Positions 45,280-54,982 of a stretch of 64,000 nucleotides of DNA are shown piece by piece. The stretch spans positions 186,001 to 250,000 of the forward strand of contig NC_012796.1 of NCBI RefSeq assembly GCF_000010665.1, written 5' to 3'. Every line of letters starts with the position of its first letter. Position 1 is the first letter of the stretch. The translations under genes were made by a program, and so were the position numbers. The DNA is from Solidesulfovibrio magneticus RS-1 (GTDB taxonomy: Bacteria > Desulfobacterota > Desulfovibrionia > Desulfovibrionales > Desulfovibrionaceae). The notes under the pieces were generated by a model. It made no database searches, was not told the DNA's origin, and saw only the letters and a program-made list of their open reading frames with translations.

Positions 45280-45870
45280 CTACCTGCCGCACTGGCGGCG
45301 CAGTTCCTGGTTTTCCCGGGTCAGTTCCAGGATGCGGCGTTCCAGGTCGCGCACCCTGGCGTTGACGCCGGCCAGGGCCGAGGCGGCCATGGCCAGATCG
45401 CGGCGCAGGGCGGCGGCGTCGAGGTTGGCCCGGGACAGGCGGTCGTGGACCACGTCGGTGATGAGCTCCTCGAAAAGCCGGCTGGCCGCTCGGCGTTCGT
45501 CCGGGGGCAGGCGGTCGAGGATGGAAAGATCGATGGCCAGGCAGGACACGGGGGAGTCGGCCACCACCGAAGCGTTGCGCGGCCGGCCCCGCAGCGGCCC
45601 CATCTCGCCGAAGATGTCGCCGTAATCGGCCAACCGGGCAACCTGCGCCTCCTGGGCCAGCACCCGGGCCTGGCCCGAGATGAGGTAGTAGACCCAGCTG
45701 TCGTGGTCGCCCTCGCGGATGATGGTCTCGCCGGGACGGTATTCGCGGTAACGCAGCCCCTTGTCGGCGAAAAGGGCGATGATCTGGCCGTCGGACAGGT
45801 CGGCGAAGGCGGGCATCCGGCGCACAAGCCCCAGCACCCGTTCGGAGATGGTGATTTCGCGTTCTTCCAT
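45280..45870 (-). CDS. Cyclic nucleotide-binding domain protein with C-terminal coiled coil
   Basis: 196 aa. One CNBD at about residues 15-125 (PAFADLSDGQIIALFADKG, then RPGETIIREGDHDSWVYYLISGQARVL). The phosphate cassette reads IFGEMGPLRGRPRNASVVA. The part after it (about 140-196) is a heptad-rich helix (VNARVRDLERRILELTRENQELRR), fit for dimerisation. There is no DNA-binding domain. Start chosen at 45870 after GGAGGGCGG; the open frame runs 24 codons further. No clear partner gene is adjacent. Confidence 0.83.
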   Translation of the reverse strand: MEEREITISERVLGLVRRMPAFADLSDGQIIALFADKGLRYREYRPGETIIREGDHDSWVYYLISGQARVLAQEAQVARLADYGDIFGEMGPLRGRPRNASVVADSPVSCLAIDLSILDRLPPDERRAASRLFEELITDVVHDRLSRANLDAAALRRDLAMAASALAGVNARVRDLERRILELTRENQELRRQCGR

Positions 45871-46068
45871 GCCGCCGTCCGCCCTCCCGCTAAACGTTAC
45901 AGGTACGCCGTATCCTTGGGCCAGGGCGACGCGACGTGTCAAGGCAAACCGCCGCGCGGACCACAGTCGCCACGCGTGCCGCTTCCAGAGAAAACGCGTC
46001 TGGCGGACTCACGGACAACAGACCGCAACCCGCATTTTTCCAGAACCTCGCGTAGTTTCGGGGAGACG

Positions 46069-46374
46069 CTAGAAATTCGGGCTCGGGCTGCCGGAAGCCG
46101 GCGTCTGGTCCTTGCCGTCCTTGTCCGGGGCGGCCGCGCCCGGGCCTTGGCGTCGCACCAGGCCCTGGGCCTGCAACTTTTCCATGACCCCCGACAGCAT
46201 GGCGTAGGCTTCGATGAAGCCTTCGGTGGTCATGACGATGCGCTGGCGGCGCTCCTTGGCCGGCTGGCCCTTGGCGTCCGCGGCGTCGGCCGACAGGGCG
46301 AAGAAATCGATGCGCACGGCCCCCTTGCCAAAACCGACGCCTAATATGCCGTCGGCAAACACTTCCTCGCTCAT
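46069..46374 (-). CDS. Hypothetical small protein, 101 aa
   Basis: Family not recognised. The first 35 residues form a probable beta sheet (MSEEVFADGILGVGFGKGAVRIDFFALSAD). RRQRIVMTTEGFIEAYAMLSGVMEKLQAQ follows as strand plus helix, and the last 25 residues are proline/glycine/aspartate rich and probably disordered. The strand-helix-strand layout recalls small regulatory or chaperone folds, but no function can be assigned. Start at 46374; divergent from the racemase gene (170 bp). Confidence 0.6.
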   Translation of the reverse strand: MSEEVFADGILGVGFGKGAVRIDFFALSADAADAKGQPAKERRQRIVMTTEGFIEAYAMLSGVMEKLQAQGLVRRQGPGAAAPDKDGKDQTPASGSPSPNF

Positions 46375-46544
46375 GGGATTTGCTCCGTGATCCGGTGTGG
46401 TTGCGGCCATCCTACCGCCATCGGCCGCCAAGCGGAAGAACCATCTGTGCTGTTTTGGCGCCGACACAGTTCAAAAATCTGTCCATTGACCCGGGCCACG
46501 TATTTCCCGAAACCATGGGCAACCTTGTCTCCGGAGGAATCCCC

Positions 46545-47234
46545 ATGAAGACCCTTGGACTGCTGGGCGGCACGAGCTGGACCTCGACTGTGGAATACTA
46601 CCGCTTTCTCAACGAGGAGGTGGCCGTGCGCCTGGGCGGGCTGCACTCGGCCAGGCTGGTGCTGGCCAGCATCGACTTCGCCGAACTCGAACAGGCCATG
46701 CGCGCCGACGACCGGTCTGGGGCCGAGGCCATCCTGGCCGGCGCGGCCCGGCAACTGGAACGGGCCGGGGCGGACGGCGTCATGCTGTGCTCCAACCTCA
46801 TCCACCGCTACCACGACGCCGTGGCCCAGGCGATTGGCGTGCCCATCCTGCACATCGGCGACGCCGTGGCCGCAGCGGTCAAGAACGCCGGCTACGCCGC
46901 CGTGGCCCTGCTCGGGGCGCGCCCGCTCATGGAAGAGGCCTTTTACCGCGACCGCATCCGAGAGAAGGGCGGCGTTACGGTCCTGACCCCGGACCAACCC
47001 GACCGGGAGTACATCAACGCCGCCATTTTCGAGCGCATGTGCCGCAACGTCTACACCGACGAGGACCGCACGCGGTTTATCGCCATCCTGGAGGGTCTCA
47101 AGGCCCGGGGCGCGCAGTGCGCGTTGTTGTGCTGCACCGAGCTGCCTATCCTGCTGCCGCAGGGGCCGTTGCCGCTTTTAAGCAGCACCCTGGTGCATAG
47201 CCGTTACGGCACGGACTGGGCGCTTTCGACCTGA
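46545..47234 (+). CDS. Aspartate/glutamate racemase family protein
   Basis: 229-aa cofactor-independent racemase of the YgeA/aspartate racemase type, interconverting L- and D-amino acids. The two catalytic cysteines are visible in GVMLCSNLIHRY and CALLCCTELPILL. An N-terminal LGLLGGTSWTST matches the family. Strong GGAGGAATCCCC site before the ATG. Substrate (Asp, Glu or another) cannot be read from the sequence. Confidence 0.88.
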   Translation: MKTLGLLGGTSWTSTVEYYRFLNEEVAVRLGGLHSARLVLASIDFAELEQAMRADDRSGAEAILAGAARQLERAGADGVMLCSNLIHRYHDAVAQAIGVPILHIGDAVAAAVKNAGYAAVALLGARPLMEEAFYRDRIREKGGVTVLTPDQPDREYINAAIFERMCRNVYTDEDRTRFIAILEGLKARGAQCALLCCTELPILLPQGPLPLLSSTLVHSRYGTDWALST

Positions 47235-47244
47235 CGCCGCGCCG

Positions 47245-48684
47245 TCAAGGTTCGCGCAGGCTTTCGTCAAAGGTCTTAAGCAGCGGATAGAGCAGGTAGG
47301 TGATGATGCGGCGGCTGCCCACCCGGATTTCGGCGGTCAGGCTCAGGCCGGGGATGAGGCGGAAGTCCGGCGGCACGGCGGTCAGGCGCACCGCGCCCAG
47401 GGTGGCGCGCACCCGGTAGAACAGGCGCTGGCCTTCGGGCGTGGTCTTCTCCAGGGCGTCGGGGCTGATGGTGGCCAGCCGGGCTTCGGCCACGCCGTGG
47501 CGCTGGTAGGGGAAGGCCTCGAACTTGACGCGCACCGGGTCGCCGGGGCGCAGCAGGCCAATGTCCTGGGCCGCCGCCTCGGCCTCCACCACCAGCTCCT
47601 CGCCGGCCGGCACGATGGTGAGAAGCGTCTCCCCGGCCTGGGCCACGGCCCCGGCCGACCTGGCGGCCACGTCCAGCACCGTGCCCGACTCCGGGGCGCG
47701 CAGCACCACCAGATCGCGCAGCCGCTCGGCCTTTTTTTGGCGCTCCTCGGCCCCGGACAGCTCGCGCGAGGCGTCGGCCAGCTCCTTGGCCGCGCCGGCT
47801 TTCCAGTTCTCCACAAAATCGCGTTTTTCGGCCTCGGCCCGGGCCAGGGACTCGCGCAGTTCGCCGGCTTCGTTTTGCAGCCTGGCCAGTTGCCCCTCGG
47901 CTTCGATACGGCTGCTTTGGGCCTTCATGTACTCGACCTTGGAGCTGGCTCCTTGGCTGTAGATGTCGCCGTACATGCGCTCCAGATCCTTGGCCAGGGC
48001 GATCTGCTTTTTATGCTTGGCGGCTTCGGCGGCATTGGTGGTGAGTTTGGCCGACAATTCCCGCTGGCGCTGGGTGAGCGCGTCGACCTTGGCCGCGAAT
48101 TCCCGACGTCGGGCATTGAGGACATCGCGCTCCAAGGCCAGCTCGGCCGGCGGCGCGGCCGAGGGCGGCGCGTCGGGCGGTTGGGCGCACAGGCCCGAGA
48201 CCTCGCAGCGCAGCCGCCAGACCTTGGCGGAAAGCGCCGCCCGGTCCTTGTCGCGCTCGGCCAGCCCGGCCTCGGCAAAGGCCGGGTCCAGGGCAATCAG
48301 TGCGTCGCCGCGCGTGACCGACTTGCCGGCCGAGACATAGACCTCGCGCACGGTGGCGGTTTCCAGCGGCGCGACGGTGATATTTTTTCGAGCCGAGACG
48401 AGCTTGCCCGGGGCCACGACGATGCGGTCCACCTCGGCCAGGCAGGCAAAGGCCAGGGCGGCCAGACAGAAGGCCAGGAGCAGATAGAGGGTCAGCCGAT
48501 AGCGCACGGGCGTGGGCGTGGCCACGATCTCCAGGGCGTCGGGCTGAAAAGCGGCGAATCGCGCGGGCGGCGGCCCGGGCGGAGCCGCTCCGGAAGCGGC
48601 TGGCGTCGCGTCTTTGTCTCGTTTTCTCGGAAACACCGCGCTCCTGCCTGCCGCCCGACGATTAACGCCCCTCGCCCGCCACAT
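47245..48684 (-). CDS. HlyD-family membrane fusion protein of a type I secretion system
   Basis: 479-aa periplasmic adaptor. A proline-rich cytoplasmic leader is followed by one TM segment (about residues 65-87, LTLYLLLAFCLAALAFACLAE) and a lipoyl/barrel half (VAPGKLVSARKNITVAPLETATVREVYVSAGKSV). A long coiled coil (about 145-330) and the second lipoyl half (LVVLRAPESGTVLDVAARSAGAVAQAGETLLTIVP) follow. It ends with the C-terminal RVGSRRIITYLLYPLLKTFDESLREP typical of HlyD. The probable partner is the exporter at 37806-40355. Start at 48684 with GGGGGG upstream; the frame also allows 48696 inside a hairpin. Confidence 0.9.
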   Translation of the reverse strand: MWRARGVNRRAAGRSAVFPRKRDKDATPAASGAAPPGPPPARFAAFQPDALEIVATPTPVRYRLTLYLLLAFCLAALAFACLAEVDRIVVAPGKLVSARKNITVAPLETATVREVYVSAGKSVTRGDALIALDPAFAEAGLAERDKDRAALSAKVWRLRCEVSGLCAQPPDAPPSAAPPAELALERDVLNARRREFAAKVDALTQRQRELSAKLTTNAAEAAKHKKQIALAKDLERMYGDIYSQGASSKVEYMKAQSSRIEAEGQLARLQNEAGELRESLARAEAEKRDFVENWKAGAAKELADASRELSGAEERQKKAERLRDLVVLRAPESGTVLDVAARSAGAVAQAGETLLTIVPAGEELVVEAEAAAQDIGLLRPGDPVRVKFEAFPYQRHGVAEARLATISPDALEKTTPEGQRLFYRVRATLGAVRLTAVPPDFRLIPGLSLTAEIRVGSRRIITYLLYPLLKTFDESLREP

Positions 48685-48688
48685 GACG

Positions 48689-48780
48689 CCCCCCATTTGG
48701 GGGTCCGGGGGGCTAAGCCCCCCGGCGGAGAGGTCCAGGAGAGGCAGCGCCTCTCCTGGCGGGGCGCGGGGCAGCGCCCC
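48689..48780. repeat. Dispersed GC-rich hairpin element, copy 6, with two further hairpins
   Basis: Divergent member: CCCCCCATTTGGGGG, a GGTCCGGGGGGC...GCCCCCCGG stem, then two more perfect stems, CCAGGAGAGG/CCTCTCCTGG (48735-48759) and GGGGCGC/GCGCCCC (48761-48780). It lies between hemL (upstream, same strand) being read away and the HlyD gene start, so it probably ends hemL transcription, with the HlyD ribosome site at its edge. Confidence 0.6.
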
Positions 48781-48786
48781 GTCTTC

Positions 48787-50052
48787 TTAGAATTTCACGC
48801 TGCGCACGGCGTCGAGGGTGCGGGCGTAGTCGTCCTCGGAGTGGGCGAAGGAGGTGAAGGCGCATTCGTAGGCCGAGGGGGCCAGGATGACGCCGGCTTC
48901 GCGCATCTGGTTATAGAAGCTGGCGTAGCGCGCGGCGTCGCCTTTTTTGGCCTCGTCGAAGTTGGTGACCGGGCCGTCGCAGAAAAAGAGCGTAAAAAGC
49001 GAAGCAATGCGGGTGAGCGTCACGGGCGCGCCCTTGTCGCGCAGGATGGCGGCCATTTCCTCGGCCAGGGCCTTGGTGCGCTCGGCCAGGGCGTCGTAGT
49101 CGGAAGCCTTGAGCTTGGTCAGCGTAGCCAGCCCGGCGGCCATGGCCAGCGGATTTCCGGACAGGGTGCCGGCCTGATAGACGTCGCCGCAGGGGGCGAT
49201 GCGCTCCATGATGTGGCGCTTGCCGCCGTAGGCTCCCACGGGCAGGCCGCCGCCGATGATCTTGCCCAGGCAGGTGAGGTCCGGGTCGATGCCGAACACG
49301 CTCTGGGCGCCGCCGTAGGCCAGGCGGAAGCCGGTGATGACTTCGTCGAAAATGAGCAGCGCGCCGTGGGCGGCGGTCAGTTCGCGCAGGCCTTCGAGGA
49401 AGCCGGGCTTGGGCAGCACCAGCCCCATGTTGCCGGCCACGGGCTCGACGATGACGGCGGCGATGTCGGGCCGGGTCTCGAAGAGGGCCTTGACCGCATC
49501 CAGGTCGTTGTAGGGGGCGAGCAGGGTGTGGCGCACGGTGTCGGCGGGCACGCCCGGGGTGCCGGGGATGCAAAAGGTGGCCAGTCCCGAACCGGCGGCG
49601 GCCAGGAAGGCGTCGGAGTGGCCGTGGTAGCAGCCCTCGAACTTCACGATCATGGATTTGCCGGTGTAGCCCCGGGCCAGGCGCACGGCGCTCATGGTGG
49701 CTTCGGTGCCGGAGTTGACCATGCGCACCATGTCGATGCCGGGCACGGCGTCCACCACGGCCTCGGCCAGGGCGACTTCGCCCGGGCAGGGCGCGCCGTA
49801 GCTGACGCCAGCTTCCACGGCGGACCGGATGGCGGCGGTGACGTCGGGGTCTTTATGGCCAAGGAGCATGGGGCCCCAGGACATGACGTAGTCGAGCATC
49901 TCCCGGCCTTCGACGGTGGTCATCTTGGAGCCGGCGGCGGAAGCGATGAAAAGCGGATCGCAGCCCACGCTGCGGCAGGCGCGCACGGGGCTGTTGACGC
50001 CGCCGGGGATGAGCGTCTGGGCCTTGGCGAACAGGTCGGCGGACAGGGTCAT
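48787..50052 (-). CDS. hemL: Glutamate-1-semialdehyde 2,1-aminomutase HemL
   Basis: 421-aa PLP enzyme making 5-aminolevulinate for tetrapyrrole (heme, siroheme) synthesis. GGVNSPVRA near the N-terminus, [36 protein letters not shown] and the PLP lysine in [17 protein letters not shown] are all conserved. The ATG at 50052 overlaps the stop of the upstream VOC gene by 4 nt, so the two are coupled. The open frame extends further but without family resemblance. Confidence 0.96.
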   Translation of the reverse strand: MTLSADLFAKAQTLIPGGVNSPVRACRSVGCDPLFIASAAGSKMTTVEGREMLDYVMSWGPMLLGHKDPDVTAAIRSAVEAGVSYGAPCPGEVALAEAVVDAVPGIDMVRMVNSGTEATMSAVRLARGYTGKSMIVKFEGCYHGHSDAFLAAAGSGLATFCIPGTPGVPADTVRHTLLAPYNDLDAVKALFETRPDIAAVIVEPVAGNMGLVLPKPGFLEGLRELTAAHGALLIFDEVITGFRLAYGGAQSVFGIDPDLTCLGKIIGGGLPVGAYGGKRHIMERIAPCGDVYQAGTLSGNPLAMAAGLATLTKLKASDYDALAERTKALAEEMAAILRDKGAPVTLTRIASLFTLFFCDGPVTNFDEAKKGDAARYASFYNQMREAGVILAPSAYECAFTSFAHSEDDYARTLDAVRSVKF

Positions 50053-50501
50053 GGGGCAGTCTCCGGGGTTGGCGATGTTTTTTCGAGGCGCTGGGCAAAG
50101 GTGAGGACGTAGCCGTTGGGGTCCTCGATGCTGCACTCGCGGGTTCCGTAAAAGGTGGCATGGGGCGCTTTCAAAAACGGAGCGTGTTCGCTTAAGCGCT
50201 CATACAGGGCGTCGAGGTCGTCGCATTCGAGATAAAGGATCAGCGAACCGCCGCGTTTGGCTTCGGCGAAGCGCGGCAGATCGGCGGCCATGGAGGAGCG
50301 GGTCTCGAACATGAGCCGGGCCTGGCCGCTTTCGATCATGGCGAAGACCAGCGGGCCGGGGGGCGGCCAATCGACGACGGTCTCCCGTCCGGCCTCGGTG
50401 ACGCCGGCCAGGAAGGCAAAGCCCAGGACGTCGCGGTAAAAGGCGACGGTGCGGGCGACGTCGTCGACCATGAGCACGGGTGCGGCGCGGGTGATGGTCA
50501 T
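50049..50501 (-). CDS. Glyoxalase/VOC-family protein
   Basis: 150 aa with the paired beta-alpha-beta-beta-beta modules of the vicinal oxygen chelate fold: [22 protein letters not shown]...ARLMFE and [18 protein letters not shown]...[16 protein letters not shown]. The final [14 protein letters not shown] with Glu is a usual metal-ligand place. Exact reaction unknown. Start at 50501. It overlaps hemL by 4 nt (ATGA). Confidence 0.85.
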   Translation of the reverse strand: MTITRAAPVLMVDDVARTVAFYRDVLGFAFLAGVTEAGRETVVDWPPPGPLVFAMIESGQARLMFETRSSMAADLPRFAEAKRGGSLILYLECDDLDALYERLSEHAPFLKAPHATFYGTRECSIEDPNGYVLTFAQRLEKTSPTPETAP

Positions 50502-50773
50502 GGGTTTTCCTTGGCCGCGCCGCTTAAAACGGCTTGCGGCGCGTCCCGGCAAGGTAGCCTTGCGCCGGCCTGGACGCAAGGGGGCAGACCGTCTTTGCCC
50601 ATAAGCTAGAATCATTGGATTTTTTAGCGAGTTCACCGACTGCCACGGTATGAAAAAAAATCGGCCCCGACCGCGTCCAGACCGCTCCTGTCAAGCCTTA
50701 TCATCCTGAAATATCGTGCTAAAAGACAAAAATTAAAATAAATTTCAGACAAGCCGAAACCGCCCGTTTCGGG

Positions 50774-50802
50774 TTGACATCCCGCCCGGGCTTCACTAGG
50801 TA
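50774..50802 (+). promoter_or_regulatory. Sigma-70 promoter for the 3D-domain gene
   Basis: TTGACA (50774-50779) and TAGGTA (50797-50802) are exactly 17 bp apart, giving a leader of nearly 190 nt. An AT-rich stretch upstream (50700-50745), with inverted CTGAAAT/ATTTCAG arms (50706-50712 and 50742-50748), may be an UP element or regulator site. The 50502-50997 gap holds no gene. Confidence 0.65.
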
Positions 50803-50997
50803 CCGCCCCTCACAACGGCCAAAGAATCACTCCGCATCATCCTCGCGGCTCGCTTCATCTCCGAGAGGATTCTTCACAGCGCCAACTTCCCCCTGATCCA
50901 TGTCCGCCGCCGTCTGGATCATGCACCCGGGACGCCTGCCCGGTGTCTTTGCCCACACCGGAGCCAGCGCGAAACACTACATGGAGGACGTGCATCC

Positions 50998-51423
50998 ATG
51001 AGAGTTTTTACAGTCGTTTTTGCTTTGCTTTTAAGCGTCGCAGCGGCGCAAGCCTCAACCCACAAAAACATTTCCATCAGCAACCTTTCCAACAAACAGC
51101 GCATCGCCGCCACGGTCACCGCCTACACCCCCGATCCTCGGGAAAACGGCGGTAAAGGCAAGAAATCCGGCACCGCCATCGGCACCCGCATCCGGCCCGG
51201 CATCGTGGCCGTGTCCCGGGATCTGCTCAAATCCGGCTGGAATTTCGGCGACAAGGTCCACATTGAGGGCCTGGGCGTTTTTACCATCGAAGACACCATG
51301 CACCAGCGCCACCGCCGCACCATCGACGTGGCTGTGCCGGACAGGAAGGAAGCGGAAAAGATCGGCAAGCGCCGGGCCATTGTGGTGACCCTGCTGGAAG
51401 GCCGGCCCGAGGCCGAGGCCTGA
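50998..51423 (+). CDS. 3D-domain secreted protein (double-psi beta-barrel, lytic-enzyme-like)
   Basis: 141-aa precursor with a signal peptide (about 1-19, ending AQAS). The mature part matches the 3D domain named after three aspartates: TVTAYTP, GTAIGTRIRPGIVAVSRDLL, GVFTIEDTMHQRHRRTIDVAVPD. The same barrel is found in MltA and in YorM/YabE-type cell-wall proteins. A peptidoglycan-related role is probable; the stand-alone 3D proteins are not well studied. It has its own sigma-70 promoter about 200 bp upstream. Confidence 0.83.
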   Translation: MRVFTVVFALLLSVAAAQASTHKNISISNLSNKQRIAATVTAYTPDPRENGGKGKKSGTAIGTRIRPGIVAVSRDLLKSGWNFGDKVHIEGLGVFTIEDTMHQRHRRTIDVAVPDRKEAEKIGKRRAIVVTLLEGRPEAEA

Positions 51424-51484
51424 AGGGAACGGGGGCTGTAGCCGGCCCCGCCACAGACAGCGGATTTCCCGCCGCCGCGCGACG

Positions 51485-53530
51485 CTACAGCCGCTTGACC
51501 ACCACCAGCGTCACATCGTCTTCCTGGCGGCGGGAGCCGCGAAATCCCACCAGATCATCCAGCACGGCGGCCACGATGCCGGCGGCGGACAGCCCCGAAG
51601 CGCCAGCCACCACCTCCCGGAACCGGGCCTTGCCGTACATGTCGCCGGCCTCGTTTCGCGCTTCCCAGATGCCGTCGGTGCCAAGAACCAGCACGACCCC
51701 GGGTGCGGTAAAGGGCATGGTGTATTCGGTGTAGGCGTAGTCCGGATCGATACCCAGCGGTATGCCCGTGCCCGGCCATTCCTCGAAAACGCCCCGGGCC
51801 GGATCGTAGCACAGGGCCGGGTCGTGGCCGGCCCGCACGTAGCGGGCGATGCCTTCCCCGGGCCGGATTTCCATGGCGAGAAGGGTCATGAACCGGCCGG
51901 AGTCGCCCACGTCGCGGCACAGGAGCCTGTTGGCCCGGCGTACCCGGCCGGCCGGCGTCTCGGAGTCTTCCGTCGCCAAGAGCAGCGCCCGGGCCGTGGC
52001 CATGAGCAGGGCCGAGGGCACGCCATGGCCGGTGACGTCGCCCACGGCCGTATCCAGGCAGACCGCGCCGCCGCGCGACACCACGCGATAGTCGAAGTAA
52101 TCCCCGCCCGTTTCGTCGCAGGAAATCGAGGTTCCGGCCACGTCCAGGCCGTCCAGGACCGGCGGCGCGGCCGGCAGGAGGTTTTGTTGCACCTCCTGGG
52201 CCAGCTCCAGGGAGCGCTGGAGCCGCACATGGTCGGCCAGGACCGGCACGGTCTCGTTGAAGGCGTCGACAAGGGCCTGGCGCTCGTCACTCAATCGCTC
52301 GTCCAGGCGCACGGTAAAGTCGCCGACCCCCAGGCGCTTCCAGGCCTCGATCATGCGCACCATGGGCCGGACAAAGGCCTTGGTGCTGAAAAAGGCGGCC
52401 AGGGCCACGGCGAAAAGGGCGGCAGCCATGACCGCGCCGGACAGGCGCACGATCTGGTCCGTGGCCGCGAGAATCTCGCGGCGGCTCTGTTCGGCCATGG
52501 GATCGAGCATGGAGGTGGGCACCACGATGACCAGGGAAGCCCCGCGCATGAGCCGGGCGTAGGCCCAAAAGGACGGCACGCCGTTTAGGGGCAGCTCGGC
52601 CGTGCCCGAGGCGTCGCGCTCCATGGCGGCCAGCATGGCGTCGAAGCCGGCGGCGTCGGACGAGGTCAGCGGTTCGAAATTGACGGCGCTTTTCCAGTCT
52701 CGGGCCGTGGCGTCGTCGTCCCGGCGGGCCCAGACGTAAAGGACGCGCTTGCCGGTGGCCGGGTCGCGGACCGGGGCGGCCAGATAGGCGCGCATGGCCT
52801 GGGACCACTGGGAGGCGATCTCCTGTTCCTGGAGCACCCGCTCCAGAGGCACGTCCAGGCTGGCCACGCCGACAAATCGCCCGCCCGGCCCCACGACCGC
52901 CCGAGACAGCGTCAGCGTCAGGCGGCCGGTGGCCGGGTCCACGGCCGGATCGTTCCAGACCACCTCCTGGGCGGTCGGGCGCTTGGGGTCGAAAGCGGCC
53001 TTGGCCGCTTTGTACCAGGGCCGCTGGCGCGGATCGTAGTCGGGGGGCAGGCCTTCCCGGGCGGGAAAGGCGACGGAGATTCCGTCTTCCAGGGACACGG
53101 CTACAAAAAGGACGGTGTTGTCGAGTTCATGGCGCAGCAGTCCGGCCGTGGGGGCCAGGCCGGCCAGCCGGGACAGGGCGACGGTGTCCGGGCGTACGCC
53201 CATGGGGACATGGACGCCCACGGACGGCGTCTCGTGCCCGCCCTGGTCCTGACGGGGCAACGGCGGGGCGAAAAGCAGCCGTTCGGTCTCGGCGACGGTC
53301 ATGGACAGGCTGAAGTCCAGGGCGCTTTTGGAGCGGCGGATGACCAGGGAAAAGTCTTCGGCGGTCTGGCGCAGCTCGTTTTTGACCACCTCGCTGATGA
53401 CGGCGTTGCCCTCGGCGGCGATGGACTGACCCAGGCGTTCCACGTGCCGCCGGTTGACGTGGGTGAGCACCAGCATGGGGACCAGGGCAAACCCGAGCAG
53501 AATCAAGAAGAATTTCCAGCGAAGACGCAT
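51485..53530 (-). CDS. Membrane sensor phosphatase: Cache - HAMP - SpoIIE/PP2C domain
   Basis: 681 aa. TM1 (about 6-24, FFLILLGFALVPMLVLTHV), a periplasmic dCache-like domain (PPDYDPRQRPWYKAAKAAF and TLTLSRAVVGPGGRFVGVASLDVPL), and TM2 (about 355-375). HAMP (FVRPMVRMIEAWKRLGVGDF) and a C-terminal RsbU/SpoIIE-type PPM phosphatase follow. The latter has the motifs ETGGDYFDY, VGDVTGHGVPSALLMATARALL, LVLGTDGIWEARN and QEDDVTLVVVK. Its target would be an anti-sigma-factor antagonist or similar phosphoprotein. No STAS or RsbW gene is adjacent. Confidence 0.92.
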   Translation of the reverse strand: MRLRWKFFLILLGFALVPMLVLTHVNRRHVERLGQSIAAEGNAVISEVVKNELRQTAEDFSLVIRRSKSALDFSLSMTVAETERLLFAPPLPRQDQGGHETPSVGVHVPMGVRPDTVALSRLAGLAPTAGLLRHELDNTVLFVAVSLEDGISVAFPAREGLPPDYDPRQRPWYKAAKAAFDPKRPTAQEVVWNDPAVDPATGRLTLTLSRAVVGPGGRFVGVASLDVPLERVLQEQEIASQWSQAMRAYLAAPVRDPATGKRVLYVWARRDDDATARDWKSAVNFEPLTSSDAAGFDAMLAAMERDASGTAELPLNGVPSFWAYARLMRGASLVIVVPTSMLDPMAEQSRREILAATDQIVRLSGAVMAAALFAVALAAFFSTKAFVRPMVRMIEAWKRLGVGDFTVRLDERLSDERQALVDAFNETVPVLADHVRLQRSLELAQEVQQNLLPAAPPVLDGLDVAGTSISCDETGGDYFDYRVVSRGGAVCLDTAVGDVTGHGVPSALLMATARALLLATEDSETPAGRVRRANRLLCRDVGDSGRFMTLLAMEIRPGEGIARYVRAGHDPALCYDPARGVFEEWPGTGIPLGIDPDYAYTEYTMPFTAPGVVLVLGTDGIWEARNEAGDMYGKARFREVVAGASGLSAAGIVAAVLDDLVGFRGSRRQEDDVTLVVVKRL

Positions 53531-53709
53531 ACGATCCCCCGTTAGGCCACCCTACGAAACCGGCGGCCACGCCGCAAGGGCTAGTCGCCACGAGCGCCCC
53601 CCCGGCAACATGATCCAAGGCCCTGCGCACTGCCGCCTTGTCCTGCCTCCTCTTATGCACGCCCGACCATGTCACCGGAAGCAGCCCCAACCCCCTAACC
53701 CTTTCTCCA

Positions 53710-53752
53710 GGAGGGGGGTCTGGGGGCCTCAGGCCCCCAGCCGCCGGAGGCC
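53710..53752 (-). repeat. Dispersed GC-rich hairpin element, copy 7
   Basis: GGGGGGTCTGGGGGCC, then TCAGGCCCCCAGCCGCCGG and AGGC, in reverse orientation to copies 3-5. It lies between the divergent phosphatase and rlpA genes, about 55 bp before the rlpA start. Confidence 0.7.
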
Positions 53753-53806
53753 TCCTCCATTTCCTCCATGGTTGCCAGGGGCGGGCGCGGCGGCTACCTT
53801 GGGGGC

Positions 53807-54550
53807 ATGTTGCGCCTCCCTCGACGCGCCGGCCCGATGGCCCTTCGGCTCCTGGCCGCCCTGGTCGCGGCGTTTTTTCTGGCCGGCTGCGCGTCCAAGG
53901 CTCCGGTGCCCGGCCCCAGCAGCCGCGAACCGGCCACGCTGCGACCGTATACCATTAAAGGCGTCACCTATGTGCCGTTGCGTTCGGCCAAGGGCTACCG
54001 CGAGGAAGGCATTGCCTCGTGGTACGGCCCGGGGTTTCACGGCAAGCGCACGTCCAATGGCGAGGTCTACGACCAATACCAGCTCACCTGTGCCCACAAG
54101 CTGTTGCCCATGCAGACCAAGGTGCGGGTGACCAACCTGGAGAACGGCCGGTCCATGACGCTTCGGGTCAACGACCGGGGGCCGTTCGTGGCTGGGCGCA
54201 TCATTGATTTGTCCCAGGCCGGGGCGCGGGAACTCGGGGTCCACGCCCGAGGCACGGCCAGGGTGCGGGTGGAGGTGGAGGGCGATGCGCCGGGAGCCGG
54301 ACCCGGCGGCGAGCTGCCGGGACCGTTTTACGTGCAGGTGGGGGCTTTTGCCCTGCGCGGCAACGCGGAACGTCTTTTTGCCCGGCTACAGGCGGCCGGG
54401 TATGCCGGATCGCGCATCCAGACCAGGGAGATCGACGGGGCGCTGCTGCATCTGGTCCACGCCGGGACTTTCCCGACGTCGGCGGTGGCGGACGAGGCGC
54501 GATTCCGCTTGGGCGAGCGGTTTACCGGGGCTTTTATCATCGCGCAGTAA
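53807..54550 (+). CDS. rlpA: Septal ring lytic transglycosylase RlpA (lipoprotein with SPOR domain)
   Basis: 247-aa lipoprotein. Signal sequence with lipobox LAGC (Cys near residue 28). The double-psi beta-barrel begins EEGIASWYGPGFHGKRTSNGE and includes CAHKLLPMQTKVRVTNL, VNDRGPFVAGRIIDLSQAGA; the His and Asp of the Pseudomonas catalytic pair are in place. A C-terminal SPOR domain (about 180-247, GPFYVQVGAFALRGNAERLF) binds denuded glycan at the septum. Start at 53807; 53837 is an alternative ATG. Confidence 0.92.
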   Translation: MLRLPRRAGPMALRLLAALVAAFFLAGCASKAPVPGPSSREPATLRPYTIKGVTYVPLRSAKGYREEGIASWYGPGFHGKRTSNGEVYDQYQLTCAHKLLPMQTKVRVTNLENGRSMTLRVNDRGPFVAGRIIDLSQAGARELGVHARGTARVRVEVEGDAPGAGPGGELPGPFYVQVGAFALRGNAERLFARLQAAGYAGSRIQTREIDGALLHLVHAGTFPTSAVADEARFRLGERFTGAFIIAQ

Positions 54551-54982
54551 CGCCTTTGGCCCGGCGGCGAGGGGGGCTGTCGGAAGCGCCCGAGCGTGAG
54601 CGCGGCCGGGAGAGGCGTCGCCCGGTAACGGCCCGGCGGACCCTGCCGGGCACGAAGGGGCGTCGCGGTCCGCCACGCCTCAAAACTTCCAGAAAAGTGG
54701 CAGGCCAGTCCACGCGCGGGGGAGAGGCGCAACGTCGTCTGTCCGGCGTGCATGGCCCATGCCGGGCGCGCGGCGGGAAGTGCGCTGGTCGCCCTGGAGA
54801 AAAAGCGCTGGGTCAAGGCCGGGCGGGTGGGGCAGGTCCGTTGCCGGACCATGGGCACGACGGCCGTGGCGACCGCCAGGCCGGCCACGGGGCTTGGGTC
54901 TCCGGCCGGGCGGCCGCCGCCCGGGTCGACTCCCGAAATTTCAGGGCTGCCTGGAGCGGCCGCCAGCCCGACCCCGGGCGGG
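54551..54982. other. Intergenic region without a recognisable gene
   Basis: 432 bp between the convergent rlpA and HU/IHF genes. Short open frames exist on both strands, but their arginine/proline/glycine-rich composition looks like shadow coding of random GC-rich DNA. No hairpin, promoter or RNA gene stood out. Confidence 0.5.
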